64,000 nt of DNA. Origin: Paenibacillus rhizosphaerae (GTDB lineage Bacteria; Bacillota; Bacilli; Paenibacillales; Paenibacillaceae). Positions 33,331-41,892 of this stretch are shown piece by piece. The stretch is taken from positions 1,364,001 to 1,428,000 of the forward strand of contig NZ_JACHXJ010000002.1 in assembly GCF_014192015.1 (NCBI RefSeq), in the 5' to 3' direction. The notes under the pieces are model-generated. The model was not told the origin of the DNA and ran no database searches. It was given only the letters and a program-made list of their open reading frames with translations. The position numbers were made by a program, and so were the translations under genes. Numbering within the stretch: position 1 is the stretch's first letter; each line of letters begins with the position of its first letter.

Positions 33331-34212
33331 ATGATGAACAACGGGTTGGTCAATGCTATTATCGCATATATCATGTGGGGGGTTCTCCCGCTTTATTGGA
33401 AGTTGTTTAACGATGTGCCGGCAGGAGAGATTCTGTCACACCGGGTTGTCTGGTCGTTCGTCTTTATGGGTATTCTTGTCGCAGTTCAGCGTCGCTGGGG
33501 TGACATGAAGCGGATCGCGGCTAGTCGCTCGCTCCTGCTGTCGCTCACCGCTAGCGGACTGCTGATCGCTGCGAATTGGCTCATCTTCATCTGGGCGGTC
33601 AACAACGATCATGTCGTCGAGACAAGTCTCGGCTATTATTTGAATCCACTGCTGAACGTGCTGCTTGCGGTTGTCTTCCTTCGTGAGAAGCCAAGCCGTG
33701 GCCAGTGGCTCGCGATTGCCATCGCCAGTGCCGCGGTGCTCATCATCGCCATCGACTACGGACGGTTCCCATGGATCTCAATCTCACTGGCCGCGACATT
33801 TGGCTTGTACGGCCTCGCGAAGAAAAAGATCGGACAAGACGCTTCTGTAGGCTTGCTGTCGGAGACAGCTGTAGTCCTGCCCGTTGCACTCGGCTACTGG
33901 ATTTATTTGGCCGCCGTGGGAAAGACGACGGCATGGACGCTGCCTGTGCCGACATTCATCGAACTGCTTCTTTCCGGTGTGGTAACAGCGCTGCCGCTGC
34001 TTTTCTTTGCACGAGCGGCCGCCCGGATGGCGCTGTCCACGCTCGGCTTCGTACAATATATCGGGCCGACGATCATGCTGTTACTGAGCGTATTCGTGTT
34101 CCAGGAATCGGTCTCGTCGGTTCTCTTGATCGGCTTCGTTCTCATCTGGACAGCGCTTGTCGTATATGCTGCGGCATCGGTTCGCGGCACGAAACTCGCA
34201 AAGGCGCGATGA
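33331..34212 (+). CDS. rarD: EamA/DMT family transporter RarD
   Basis: A 293-residue inner-membrane protein with ten predicted helices, opening with GLVNAIIAYIMWGVLPLYWKLFNDVPAGEILSHRVVWS, the RarD signature, and including ANWLIFIWAVNNDHVVETSLGYYLNPLLNVLL. RarD was first linked to chloramphenicol sensitivity in Pseudomonas; its substrate is not firmly known. AGAGGGAAA precedes ATG-ATG at 33331/33334. Monocistronic. Confidence 0.9.
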   Translation: MMNNGLVNAIIAYIMWGVLPLYWKLFNDVPAGEILSHRVVWSFVFMGILVAVQRRWGDMKRIAASRSLLLSLTASGLLIAANWLIFIWAVNNDHVVETSLGYYLNPLLNVLLAVVFLREKPSRGQWLAIAIASAAVLIIAIDYGRFPWISISLAATFGLYGLAKKKIGQDASVGLLSETAVVLPVALGYWIYLAAVGKTTAWTLPVPTFIELLLSGVVTALPLLFFARAAARMALSTLGFVQYIGPTIMLLLSVFVFQESVSSVLLIGFVLIWTALVVYAAASVRGTKLAKAR

Positions 34213-34287
34213 CGGCAAACGTCTGACCGGTACCGTCGTATCAGCCATTTCCGTCCGCTGAGGAGGAGATGGCTGTTTTGTGTTTGG

Positions 34288-34316
34288 GGTTAAGCTAACG
34301 GGCAGGAAGGTTAAAG
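34288..34316 (+). repeat. dispersed AAGCTAACGG intergenic repeat
   Basis: GGTTAAGCTAACGGGCAGGAAGGTT, member of the dispersed family, downstream of rarD. Confidence 0.5.
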
Positions 34317-34360
34317 AGGAACAAGGTCCCATCACTAGGCCCCCATTGGATACCAAAAAA

Positions 34361-34404
34361 GAAGACATCTCTCTCCATATTGAGGTTAGATGTCTTCTTC
34401 TTTC
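34361..34404. terminator. intrinsic terminator between rarD and SDR gene
   Basis: GAAGACATCT (34361-34370) pairs with AGATGTCTTC (34388-34397), with AAAAAA before and TTCTTT after, so it can serve both converging genes. Confidence 0.7.
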
Positions 34405-34578
34405 TGATTATACAGGCTATAGTGTCAACACAAGTGTGTTCATTCTTCAGTGTCTTCCAATACTCTCCCTGTTTTGAAAAAAAGTTACCCATCTGCGTAG
34501 TAGGTACTGGCAGAGTAATCACACAACTGGACTCACGAATGAAACCCAGGCACTAAGATACTAATGTAGCCCTGCGGT

Positions 34579-35481
34579 TCAGTTGTTGTTGAAGCAATGC
34601 CCCTGATCGATATCTGAGATCAATGCAGGGTGCACGGGCCGCCAGCCCAAGCGTTCCCTTGTCAGCGTGTTCGATATTGGGTTGTCGGTATACGTAAAGG
34701 GGCCGAGAAAGCCGAAATGGGCTTCTGCCTCTTCACGGGAAATGCTGGCTACTGGCAGGTTTAAGTTACGACCGATGGCGCCGGCGATGTCACGGAATGG
34801 AATGCCTTCTTCGGCGACACCGTGCAGCCGTGAACCAGCTGATGCTGATTCAACTGCGAGACGGTACAAGCGCGCCGCATCGAGGCGATGAACAGCCGGC
34901 CAGCGGTTGGACCCGTCCCCGACATAGGCAGAGAACCCTTTATTACGAGCTATGTCGATCAGCATGGAGATGAAGCCATGATCGCCCGGGCCGTGTACGG
35001 TTGGTGCGAGACGAATGACCGATGACCGTACCCCTTGATTTGCCAGAGCAATTGCCGCGTTCTCCGCTGCCCCCCGTGGTACATTGGAGTCGACCGCGGT
35101 CTCCTCCGTTCCTAGAATCGTAACTGGGTTCGACCATGCGACCACTAAGGAACCTGTGGTGAACACAAATGGCTTATTGGAGCCCTCAAGCGCTGTACCA
35201 AACGTTTCGACGGCGCGCAGATCGGCTGCGACTGCATCGGAGAAATCCGCGAAGTCGGTCTTGAAGCCTAAGTGAATAACGCCGTCTGCTGCGGCAGCGC
35301 CCTTATGCAGGCTGTCGAGGTCGTCGAGGGCACCACAATGCACCGAGGCCCCGACTGTCGTCAACGATTCGGCGGCCTTGTCTGAGCGGGCAAGGCCGAC
35401 AACCTGGTGTCCTGCTTCGATGAGTTCGCTCACGACGGCGGAACCAATGAAGCCCGTCGCTCCTGTGACAAAAATACGCAT
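34579..35481 (-). CDS. NAD(P)-dependent epimerase/dehydratase family protein (extended SDR)
   Basis: A 300-residue Rossmann-fold protein. GATGFIGSAV is the cofactor-binding TGxxGxxG motif and LARSD follows beta2, suggesting NADP(H). The usual SDR YxxxK pair is not clear: the corresponding region reads NVPRGAAENAAIALA, so the catalytic Tyr appears replaced, as in some atypical extended SDRs. AAGGAGG precedes the ATG. An AraC regulator gene lies upstream on the same strand and may control it. Confidence 0.82.
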   Translation of the reverse strand: MRIFVTGATGFIGSAVVSELIEAGHQVVGLARSDKAAESLTTVGASVHCGALDDLDSLHKGAAAADGVIHLGFKTDFADFSDAVAADLRAVETFGTALEGSNKPFVFTTGSLVVAWSNPVTILGTEETAVDSNVPRGAAENAAIALANQGVRSSVIRLAPTVHGPGDHGFISMLIDIARNKGFSAYVGDGSNRWPAVHRLDAARLYRLAVESASAGSRLHGVAEEGIPFRDIAGAIGRNLNLPVASISREEAEAHFGFLGPFTYTDNPISNTLTRERLGWRPVHPALISDIDQGHCFNNN

Positions 35482-35712
35482 AATGATATCCTCCTTAAAA
35501 GTGGATCTACTTGAAGCATCGATATGGCGAATAAAAGATTGGCATCGCCGGCCTCAAGACTAACTCATTATAGTCTGCGTATCGCTCAGATTTTTGCCAG
35601 TTCCTCGTCACTTTTTGCCTATTCCTCCCGGAATACACCCTGATCTCTGGCCGCTAAAGGATTAATCTGTATACAGGAACGTCCGAGGACGTTGGAGTTT
35701 TTACTGTATACT

Positions 35713-36642
35713 TTACTTTTGTTGACGTAATTTAGCGATATCTCTTTTTGGTGGGCTACCGAAAAAGCGGCTGTAATCTCGGCTAAACTGAGACGTGCTT
35801 ACATACCCCACCAGCTGACAAACCGTGTTTACATCCATAGAGCTGGAAACCATCAGACGTCTCGCTTCATGAAGGCGCAGCGCTTTTTGGTATTGCAGTG
35901 GGCTCATTGAAGTGACTGCCTTAAAATGCTCGTGAAATGAGGACTCGCTCATATGTACCAACTTGGCCAAATCCCGAATCTTCATTTGCTGGGAGAAGTT
36001 GTCGTGAAGCCACATAATTGACTTTACAATTCGCTGCATGCTCGAGTCGGCAGAACAAATTTCAGCGACATGAACGCCAACAGGGCTGAGCAGGACTCGT
36101 ATTAATATCTCATCCACCGCAAGCGGGGCAAGCAATTTAGCTTCGACGGGATTAGAAAGGCATTCCAGAAGCCTCGATACAGCTTTGATCATCCCCAAAT
36201 CGGCACTAATGACATAAGCGGCTCGTCTTTCCACAATGGCAGGCAAGCCCTGGGGATACACTTTCAGTGCCAACTCAGCAATCCTTTGTGGGTCAAGGTC
36301 CAGCTTTACACTCAAAAAAGGTTCAAAAGGGCTGGCTTGTATGGTCTTCACAGCGATCGGTAGAGCGACAGGGAACATGAGCATATGTGACCGGCCAAAC
36401 TGATAGGTCTCCTGCCCCACGGTGGCGGCCTTTGCACCTTGTGCAACGATTAACAGAGAGGGGGAGTTGAAGGTTCTTACGTAGTCCATATTTACTTTTG
36501 AATAACGGCTGACGTTCAAACCGGGAATGCACTGGCTAAAGGTGCCGTCAAATGGAGTATAGGTATGGATCAGACGGGCAAAACGAGTCGTTTCTGCATC
36601 AAGCGATTCATCTGAAAGCAAATGTTCAACTGGATTTTTCAT
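35713..36642 (-). CDS. AraC-family transcriptional regulator
   Basis: A 309-residue regulator with an AraC_N (PF06719-type) cupin-like domain in residues 20-190 and two C-terminal HTH motifs in 205-305 (KIRDLAKLVHMSESSFHEHFKAVTSMSPLQYQKALRLHEARRLM; VNTVCQLVGYVSTSQFSRDYSRFFG). This subtype usually sits beside oxidoreductase genes that respond to aldehydes or similar stress. It is 230 bases upstream of the SDR gene on the same strand, a likely target. No readable operator was identified. Confidence 0.9.
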   Translation of the reverse strand: MKNPVEHLLSDESLDAETTRFARLIHTYTPFDGTFSQCIPGLNVSRYSKVNMDYVRTFNSPSLLIVAQGAKAATVGQETYQFGRSHMLMFPVALPIAVKTIQASPFEPFLSVKLDLDPQRIAELALKVYPQGLPAIVERRAAYVISADLGMIKAVSRLLECLSNPVEAKLLAPLAVDEILIRVLLSPVGVHVAEICSADSSMQRIVKSIMWLHDNFSQQMKIRDLAKLVHMSESSFHEHFKAVTSMSPLQYQKALRLHEARRLMVSSSMDVNTVCQLVGYVSTSQFSRDYSRFFGSPPKRDIAKLRQQK

Positions 36643-36906
36643 TCCGTTTTGAAATCAACTCCATTTTAGATGATTAGTCACTATCCGATGATAACCATTA
36701 TTTTGCATGATAGGCATATAATCGTCAATCGATCTCGAGCTTCGATGAAAGACCAGCAAATTATTGAATACCCTATTCATTACATAGGCAAATAGAGAGG
36801 ATGGTTCCTATAAGGCATCGGTTGCTATGGTTTTGGAAGTGACAATTGGGGGCTGATCCTGTTGATAATACCTTAAATTAATCCAGAAACCGAAGGCAGA
36901 GATAAA

Positions 36907-37260
36907 GTGTTCATCGATACGGAGAACCATTGGGCCAGGGAGGCCATCTCAACGGCTTATACCGATGGAATGATCCGGGGTTACGACGGCAATACTTTCA
37001 TGCCGGATCAGCCCATCATGAGAGAGCAGATGGCGGTGATGGCGGCGAATGCCTTGCATGTGGAGAATACGAAGGCCATTCCGTCCTTCGCCGATGGGGA
37101 TCGTATCTCACATTGGGCGAAGAATGCCGTCGAAGCCGCGGCAGAACGAGGGATCCTCTCGGGATACCCCGATCGCACGGTGAAGCCTCAAGCCCAAACG
37201 ACCCGGGCGGAAGCGGTCACGGTGATCAAAAGAATCATGAATATGATCGATGACAAATAG
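36907..37260 (+). pseudogene. S-layer homology (SLH) domain remnant
   Basis: The frame encodes nearly two SLH domains: FIDTENHWAREAISTAYTDGMIRGYDGNTFMPDQPIMREQMAVMAANAL and FADGDRISHWAKNAVEAAAERGILSGYPDRTVKPQAQTTRAEAVTVIKRI. The frame is already open about 30 bases before the GTG at 36907, there is no signal peptide and no ribosome site, so this is the surviving C-terminal end of a larger surface protein that anchored to cell-wall polysaccharide. Confidence 0.75.
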
Positions 37261-37384
37261 AAGGCGAAAACGGAATAGGGCCGTTCCAACAGGTCAAAAA
37301 GACCCGGACTATTTTTTGATTATCAGAGGGAGTGATAACGATTACAGACTTGTGACTGCGCTGATGATCGCATAGAAGGAGTCA

Positions 37385-37426
37385 TTGACAAAACTAAAAA
37401 CCCAATATATAGTGTAGACATCTACA
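37385..37426 (+). promoter_or_regulatory. marR promoter with operator
   Basis: TTGACA (37385-37390) and TATAGT (37408-37413) are 17 bases apart. Overlapping the -10 end is TGTAG-ACAT-CTACA (37413-37426). The same TGTAG-N4-CTACA element stands before the downstream operon, so the MarR protein probably represses both. Confidence 0.75.
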
Positions 37427-37445
37427 TGAGTTCAAGGAGAAACCT

Positions 37446-37901
37446 ATGCCAAGCATTTTTGACATGTACCCCTATAGCCTATACATCAAAGTAATCGCAC
37501 AACGGGTCCGGGAAATCATCGACCAGCTTCTGAAGGATCATGGCTTGAATAGCTCGCAAGCGATTCTTCTCTCGCATATTCATCAATCCATTGAGGAGCA
37601 TATAGAGATCAATCGTAAGTATCTTGAAAAAACAATGGCTCTAAGCGGTCCGTCTGTGACCAATTTATTAAACGGTTTAGAAAGATCCGGATTTGTCACG
37701 CGTAATAGCAACCCTACGGATGGACGCAACCTCCGTATTGACATCACAGATAAAGCCAAACAATTTCTTAGTGAGAGGAGTGATGCCTTCTCGAAATCTG
37801 AAGAATTGATCACGCAAGGGATGTCTGATGCCGAAAAGGCCATGTTTGTTTCTTTGCTGACCCGTGCTTTTGAAAACGTCGAAAAACAGCCGCCGAAGTG
37901 A
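37446..37901 (+). CDS. MarR-family transcriptional regulator
   Basis: A 151-residue winged-helix repressor: SSQAILLSHIHQSIEEHIEINRKYLEKTMALSGPSVTNLLNGLERSGFVTRNSNPTDGRNLRIDITDKAKQFL contains the recognition helix and the DGR wing. CAAGGAG precedes the ATG. It is likely autoregulated and a repressor of the AKR-SDR operon beginning 88 bases downstream, since both promoters carry the same palindrome. The ligand is unknown, perhaps an electrophile. Confidence 0.92.
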   Translation: MPSIFDMYPYSLYIKVIAQRVREIIDQLLKDHGLNSSQAILLSHIHQSIEEHIEINRKYLEKTMALSGPSVTNLLNGLERSGFVTRNSNPTDGRNLRIDITDKAKQFLSERSDAFSKSEELITQGMSDAEKAMFVSLLTRAFENVEKQPPK

Positions 37902-37939
37902 TGAATTTGCCATGTATTATGTATATTTTTTTAAACAAA

Positions 37940-37957
37940 TATGTAGACGACTACATA
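37940..37957 (+). promoter_or_regulatory. operator of the AKR-SDR operon
   Basis: TATGTAG-ACGA-CTACATA is a perfect palindrome matching the one in the marR promoter, positioned about 30 bases before the aldo/keto reductase start. Confidence 0.7.
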
Positions 37958-37988
37958 ATATGATTTTGAAGCTCAGGAGATGGTCACG

Positions 37989-38969
37989 ATGAATGATCAA
38001 CAAAACGGACTGGAGCTTTCCAGAATTGGACTTGGCTGCGGCCATATGTCAAATGTCAACGAAGCTCTCAAAAATGCTGGCATTGCTGCCATTCATGCCG
38101 CTTTTGAGAGTGGAATCCATCATCTCAATACAGGGGATTTTTACGGTGCCGGCCGAAGCGAGATGGTCATCGCCGAAGCGCTGAAGGGATACAAAAGGGA
38201 TGACTATTATATATCGCTGAAATTCGGGGCATTAAATACGCCGGGCGGCTCCTTGTACGGACTGGATGTAACCCCTCATCATGTTAAAAGCTATCTTGCC
38301 TATTCGCTCAATCGACTCCATCTTGATTATATTGATCTGTATCAGCCTGCAAGAATCGATCTGGGTATCCCTGTTGAAGAAACGATCGGCGCTATTTCCG
38401 ATCTGGTTAAGGCCGGCTATGTCAGGCAGATCGGAGTCAGCCAGGTCGACGCAGAGACGTTGAGAAGAGCGCATGCCACGCATCCGATCAGCTGGGTGGA
38501 GGTTGAATACTCGCTTTTTAACCGAAGCATCGAGAAAGATATTTTACCGACTGCGAGGGAATTGGGCATCGGCGTAGTTGCTTTTGGGGCATTGGCTCAT
38601 GGTCTTCTTGCCGGCCATTGGACAGATGAGCGAATCCAAAAGAGTAAAGGCGGCTACGTTCCGTTGTTTTTTGAAGAGAATATAGAAAAAAACGTTGCCC
38701 TGGCCCAAAAGCTGGGAGAGATCGCCGCAAAAAAACAAATGACGTTATCCCAACTGGCGTTTGCATGGATTTTATCCAAAGGCGAAGACATCATACCGCT
38801 TATCGGTACCGTATCGCCGGCTCATCTTCAAGAAGCTTTGCATTCGCTTGATATTCATTTGACTGAAGATGATGTCAGGGAAATTGAAGATGCGATACCA
38901 GAACAGGAGATCGCCGGCGCTTCTTTCCCCAATATGCAATTTAGAAATGGGAAGACTGTTCGCGTATAA
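37989..38969 (+). CDS. aldo/keto reductase, divergent catalytic site
   Basis: A 326-residue AKR-fold protein. Compared with the aldo/keto reductase at 16131, the catalytic Tyr (NTGDFYGAGRSE) and Lys (YISLKFGA) are kept, but the tetrad Asp is Asn (HLNTG) and the His position reads QPAR instead of YIHT. A group of AKRs with a Y-x-PARLD motif shares the His loss, so this is a distinct subfamily and not decay. The ATG at 37989 is best placed after CAGGAG. It forms an operon with the SDR gene 34 bases downstream under the MarR operator. Confidence 0.88.
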   Translation: MNDQQNGLELSRIGLGCGHMSNVNEALKNAGIAAIHAAFESGIHHLNTGDFYGAGRSEMVIAEALKGYKRDDYYISLKFGALNTPGGSLYGLDVTPHHVKSYLAYSLNRLHLDYIDLYQPARIDLGIPVEETIGAISDLVKAGYVRQIGVSQVDAETLRRAHATHPISWVEVEYSLFNRSIEKDILPTARELGIGVVAFGALAHGLLAGHWTDERIQKSKGGYVPLFFEENIEKNVALAQKLGEIAAKKQMTLSQLAFAWILSKGEDIIPLIGTVSPAHLQEALHSLDIHLTEDDVREIEDAIPEQEIAGASFPNMQFRNGKTVRV

Positions 38970-39003
38970 ACACTATGATACATATGAAAGGATGTTGTTT
39001 GCC

Positions 39004-39849
39004 ATGATTATCGTTACAGGAGCAACTGGGAAATTGGGGCGGGCTGTGGTAGAACAGCTACTTAAGCGTGTACCTGCCGAGCAGATCGGTGTCAGCGTCC
39101 GCGATCCGAATCAAGCACAAGAGCTTCGTGAACGTGGAGTTCGTGTCCGACGGGGCGACTACGACCATGCCGAGAGTCTGCGCCACGCCTTTGAGGGGGC
39201 GTCACAGGCTCTCATCGTTTCGTCCGGCATCATGGGCGAAGCTGACATCCCGCATGGCATTCAGCAGCATCAAACCGCGATTAACACGGCAAAGAAGGCA
39301 GGGGTTAGTCGGGTGCTATACACAAGTCACATGGGCTCTTCCCCAACATCACACTTCGCTCCTATGATTCACCATGCAGCTACCGAAAAATTGCTCCAAG
39401 CTTCAGGTATTGCCTTCACGTCGCTCCGTAATGGCTACTACGCCGCATCGGCACTACTGTTGATCGGTGGAGCCATAAAAACAGGGGAACTGATCGCCCC
39501 TGAGGACGGTCCGGTTGCCTGGACAGCCCACTCTGATTTGGCCGAGGCTGCGGCGGCGATCATTAGTGAGCAGAAATTGTATGGTATGAGCCCTAATCTT
39601 ACTGGATCCGAGGCCATTGACATGGAAGGGATTGCGACAATCGCCTCTGAAGTCTTAGGGCGGACCATCCGTCGAATCGTTGTGTCGGACGAAGAGTTTC
39701 GAAACCGCATGCTGGCTCAAGGCGTGCCGGAAGCGAGTATAACTATGCGGATGGGGATGTTTCTGGCGAGCCGTCACGGAGACTTCGCACAAGTCGATCC
39801 TGCTCTAGCTGATTTGATCGGCCTCCAAAAAGTTTTAGAGAGATCCTGA
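39004..39849 (+). CDS. NmrA-like NAD(P)H-binding SDR
   Basis: A 281-residue atypical SDR with NAD(P)-binding motif GATGKLGRAV, then SVRDPNQAQEL and VLYTSHMGSSPTSHFAPMIHHAATEKLLQASGIAFTSLRNGYY, matching the QOR2/NmrA-like group in which the catalytic Tyr is absent. Such proteins reduce quinones or act as redox sensors. The start at 39004 gives the conserved first strand; an ATG at 38992 is possible. Second gene of the MarR-controlled operon. Confidence 0.87.
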   Translation: MIIVTGATGKLGRAVVEQLLKRVPAEQIGVSVRDPNQAQELRERGVRVRRGDYDHAESLRHAFEGASQALIVSSGIMGEADIPHGIQQHQTAINTAKKAGVSRVLYTSHMGSSPTSHFAPMIHHAATEKLLQASGIAFTSLRNGYYAASALLLIGGAIKTGELIAPEDGPVAWTAHSDLAEAAAAIISEQKLYGMSPNLTGSEAIDMEGIATIASEVLGRTIRRIVVSDEEFRNRMLAQGVPEASITMRMGMFLASRHGDFAQVDPALADLIGLQKVLERS

Positions 39850-40127
39850 AAGAGTCGATTTCTCAACAATAAGATTGATTGTGGAAAAACGCGCGGAGAG
39901 GGGCATCCAATTGGGATCATCCAGACTGTCGACAAAGTGTCGGCAGTTTTTGTCTATTTTCAATTGACGATTTCCTCCCTACCTAGACAAATCTGTACCG
40001 AGAGTGTTTTTCGCAGATAGGCCCGTTACGGTGAACCGTACCATAAGAACCGCAAGACTTTAAGCTCAGCGCACAGCTTAATTTAAAACATAATAATCAC
40101 ATTACCTTTTTACGTTTGGTTTCTACA
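39850..40127. other. intergenic region, no gene recognised
   Basis: CAGACTGTCGACAAAGTGTCGGCAGTTTTTGTC near 39930 may form a weak terminator for the MarR-controlled operon. Nothing else stands out before the repeat at 40128. Confidence 0.35.
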
Positions 40128-40215
40128 GGGACAGCGACAAGTCGATGTTCGAGTAGACAGAGTTACATATCGATATCTGCGCTGCAGGCCTTAGGCTTTG
40201 CGGAACGATAGAGCG
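40128..40215 (+). repeat. long degenerate intergenic repeat (copy 2)
   Basis: GGGACAGCGACAAG... to GCTGCAGGCC and GGAACGATAG aligns with 31770-31860. The AGCTAACGG core is eroded here to GGCTTTGCGG. Confidence 0.5.
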
Positions 40216-40400
40216 TATCTTAAAAACGAGGCGAAGCGAACATTATGATCCGCGGTCAAACAGCATAAACCGACCAGATGCTGACCTAAGATAACTAGGA
40301 ATAACCAGGCTTTTTTTCTAATTTGATGTCATGAAGCATAAGTATAAATAAAGGCGATCCATTAATTCTAAGTACAAATTCATTGGAGGCTGATGGGATT

Positions 40401-40712
40401 ATGACCGAAGGAGATTGGGTATCTGCCTGCTACAGAGGGCAGAAGGTAACCGGCTTTTTGTTGCTGATGCGGGAATCCACGGTTTTGGTTCAAGCCACAA
40501 TTCCACATGACTTGGGAATTATCGAAGTTTCAACGGATCGGGTTAATTGGAATAACAACGTTGTAATATGGATGGACGACTTACCTGAACTTATCGATCT
40601 GTCCTTGGATTGGAAAGATAAAGAGTGGTTTGAGAAGTGGGCACACGCATTATCGTTATGTAAGCCGGTAACGCATCCAAATGTATCGATGAGGTCGTTT
40701 AATCCAATGTAA
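40401..40712 (+). CDS. IDEAL-domain-like small protein
   Basis: A 103-residue protein. The first half is a small beta-barrel-like region (GDWVSACYRGQKVTGFLLLMRESTVLVQ), and LPELIDLSLDWKDKEWFEKWAHALS resembles the IDEAL motif (LIDxALxxxDxEWFxxL) found in small Bacillales proteins. GGAGG is present but 12-15 bases from the ATG. Function is not known; IDEAL domains are thought to mediate protein contacts. Confidence 0.6.
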   Translation: MTEGDWVSACYRGQKVTGFLLLMRESTVLVQATIPHDLGIIEVSTDRVNWNNNVVIWMDDLPELIDLSLDWKDKEWFEKWAHALSLCKPVTHPNVSMRSFNPM

Positions 40713-41046
40713 TTATGCCTGGAAGGAAAGAGCGAAATGGCTCGTGATAGGGACAAACTTCTAAACCAATCGGTCTTTCTTATCCCGGTTTTGCCAAGGA
40801 ACTGGAACGAAGATAATAACTTATAAGGAGAATTCGATAAAGCCACTCTCTCTTAAAATGAGAAGTGGCTTTTTGCTGATGAAATATAACACTCATCGTT
40901 CGTTGTGAATGTCCTCAGAAAGTAAGGAAGCGACCATTTCTCAGTGGAGTACCGAGGAACGGTCGCAGCTTCATGGTGGCAATGTAATTCGTCCATGAAA
41001 TCAGTTAAGCCATGCTTTACAAAATATAATTTTGAATTTGGGGAAA
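40713..41046. other. intergenic region with terminators
   Basis: AAGCCACT (40840) with AGTGGCTT (40864) and TTTTG forms a good terminator. GCGACC ... GGTCGC near 40931-40968 is a second hairpin resembling the one at 11108 but lacking a T run. No gene is seen. Confidence 0.5.
40840..40875 (+). terminator. intrinsic terminator
   Basis: AAGCCACTCTC pairs with GAGAAGTGGCTT (one bulge) and is followed by TTTTG. Confidence 0.7.
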
Positions 41047-41808
41047 TTACCTCTGGGATATCAAATTGCTAAGCCAATCTTGAAAATGTGTCGTTGTAAT
41101 GCGCGCACTTTGCTCATCTGGGACGAGAGATTGATCATTCACCTCTACGGATCCGTAGTATAGCGCGTCTTTGTCTGTGACCACCTGCCGCGGATCTTGA
41201 ATGGCGCTCAAGTATTGCCGAATGAGTTCGTCCATACGGAACTGATCCGGACCAGCCACATCTACGATACCATTCACGGGCGTTCCAAGTGTGAAGTCAA
41301 CCAGCGCGGCGGCGATATCATTCGAAACGATAGGCTGCATCAGGGCAGGAGGCAAACGAACGATGTCTCCTTCGGTGGCCACATCGGCAATACCGCCGAG
41401 GAATTCGAAGAACTGCGTCGCGCGGACGATCGTATAGGGAATCTTGGAATCCTGGATCAGCTCTTCTTGAGCCATTTTCGCACGGAAATATCCACTTTGA
41501 AGAAGCCGCTCGGTACCAACGACCGACAAAGCAACATGGTGTCCCACGCCAGCGGCTGCCTCGGCGGCAAGGAGATTGCGCGTGGATGTCTCGAAAAATT
41601 CCAGAACTGCCTTATCCTCGAACGAAGGCGAGTTCGAAACGTCTACAACGACCTCAGCACCATGAAGTGCTTCTGCCAGTCCCTCACCTGTGAGGGTATT
41701 TACGCCCAAAGAACGCGAAGCGGCTGTTACCTCATGGCCGAGAGCCTTTAGGTTATTCACGAGTTTGGTTCCAATTAGCCCACTGCCGCCAATAACTACA
41801 ATCTTCAT
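41047..41808 (-). CDS. NAD(P)H-binding SDR (NmrA-like)
   Basis: A 253-residue atypical SDR. GGSGLIGTKLV is the cofactor motif, AASRS follows beta2, and HVALSVVGTERLLQSGYFRAKMAQEELIQDSKIPYTIVRATQFFEF is the classical NmrA-like stretch with a YFRAK pair at the usual Tyr/Lys position. AGGAGG precedes the ATG. Likely a redox enzyme or sensor; monocistronic and convergent to nothing nearby. Confidence 0.88.
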   Translation of the reverse strand: MKIVVIGGSGLIGTKLVNNLKALGHEVTAASRSLGVNTLTGEGLAEALHGAEVVVDVSNSPSFEDKAVLEFFETSTRNLLAAEAAAGVGHHVALSVVGTERLLQSGYFRAKMAQEELIQDSKIPYTIVRATQFFEFLGGIADVATEGDIVRLPPALMQPIVSNDIAAALVDFTLGTPVNGIVDVAGPDQFRMDELIRQYLSAIQDPRQVVTDKDALYYGSVEVNDQSLVPDEQSARITTTHFQDWLSNLISQR

Positions 41809-41892
41809 GTTGATCCTCCTAATTAGTTACCCATCTATGGGGCTTGTTTGCCTTTCATATGTAAGACAACACACCAATGAATTCTGTGACAA

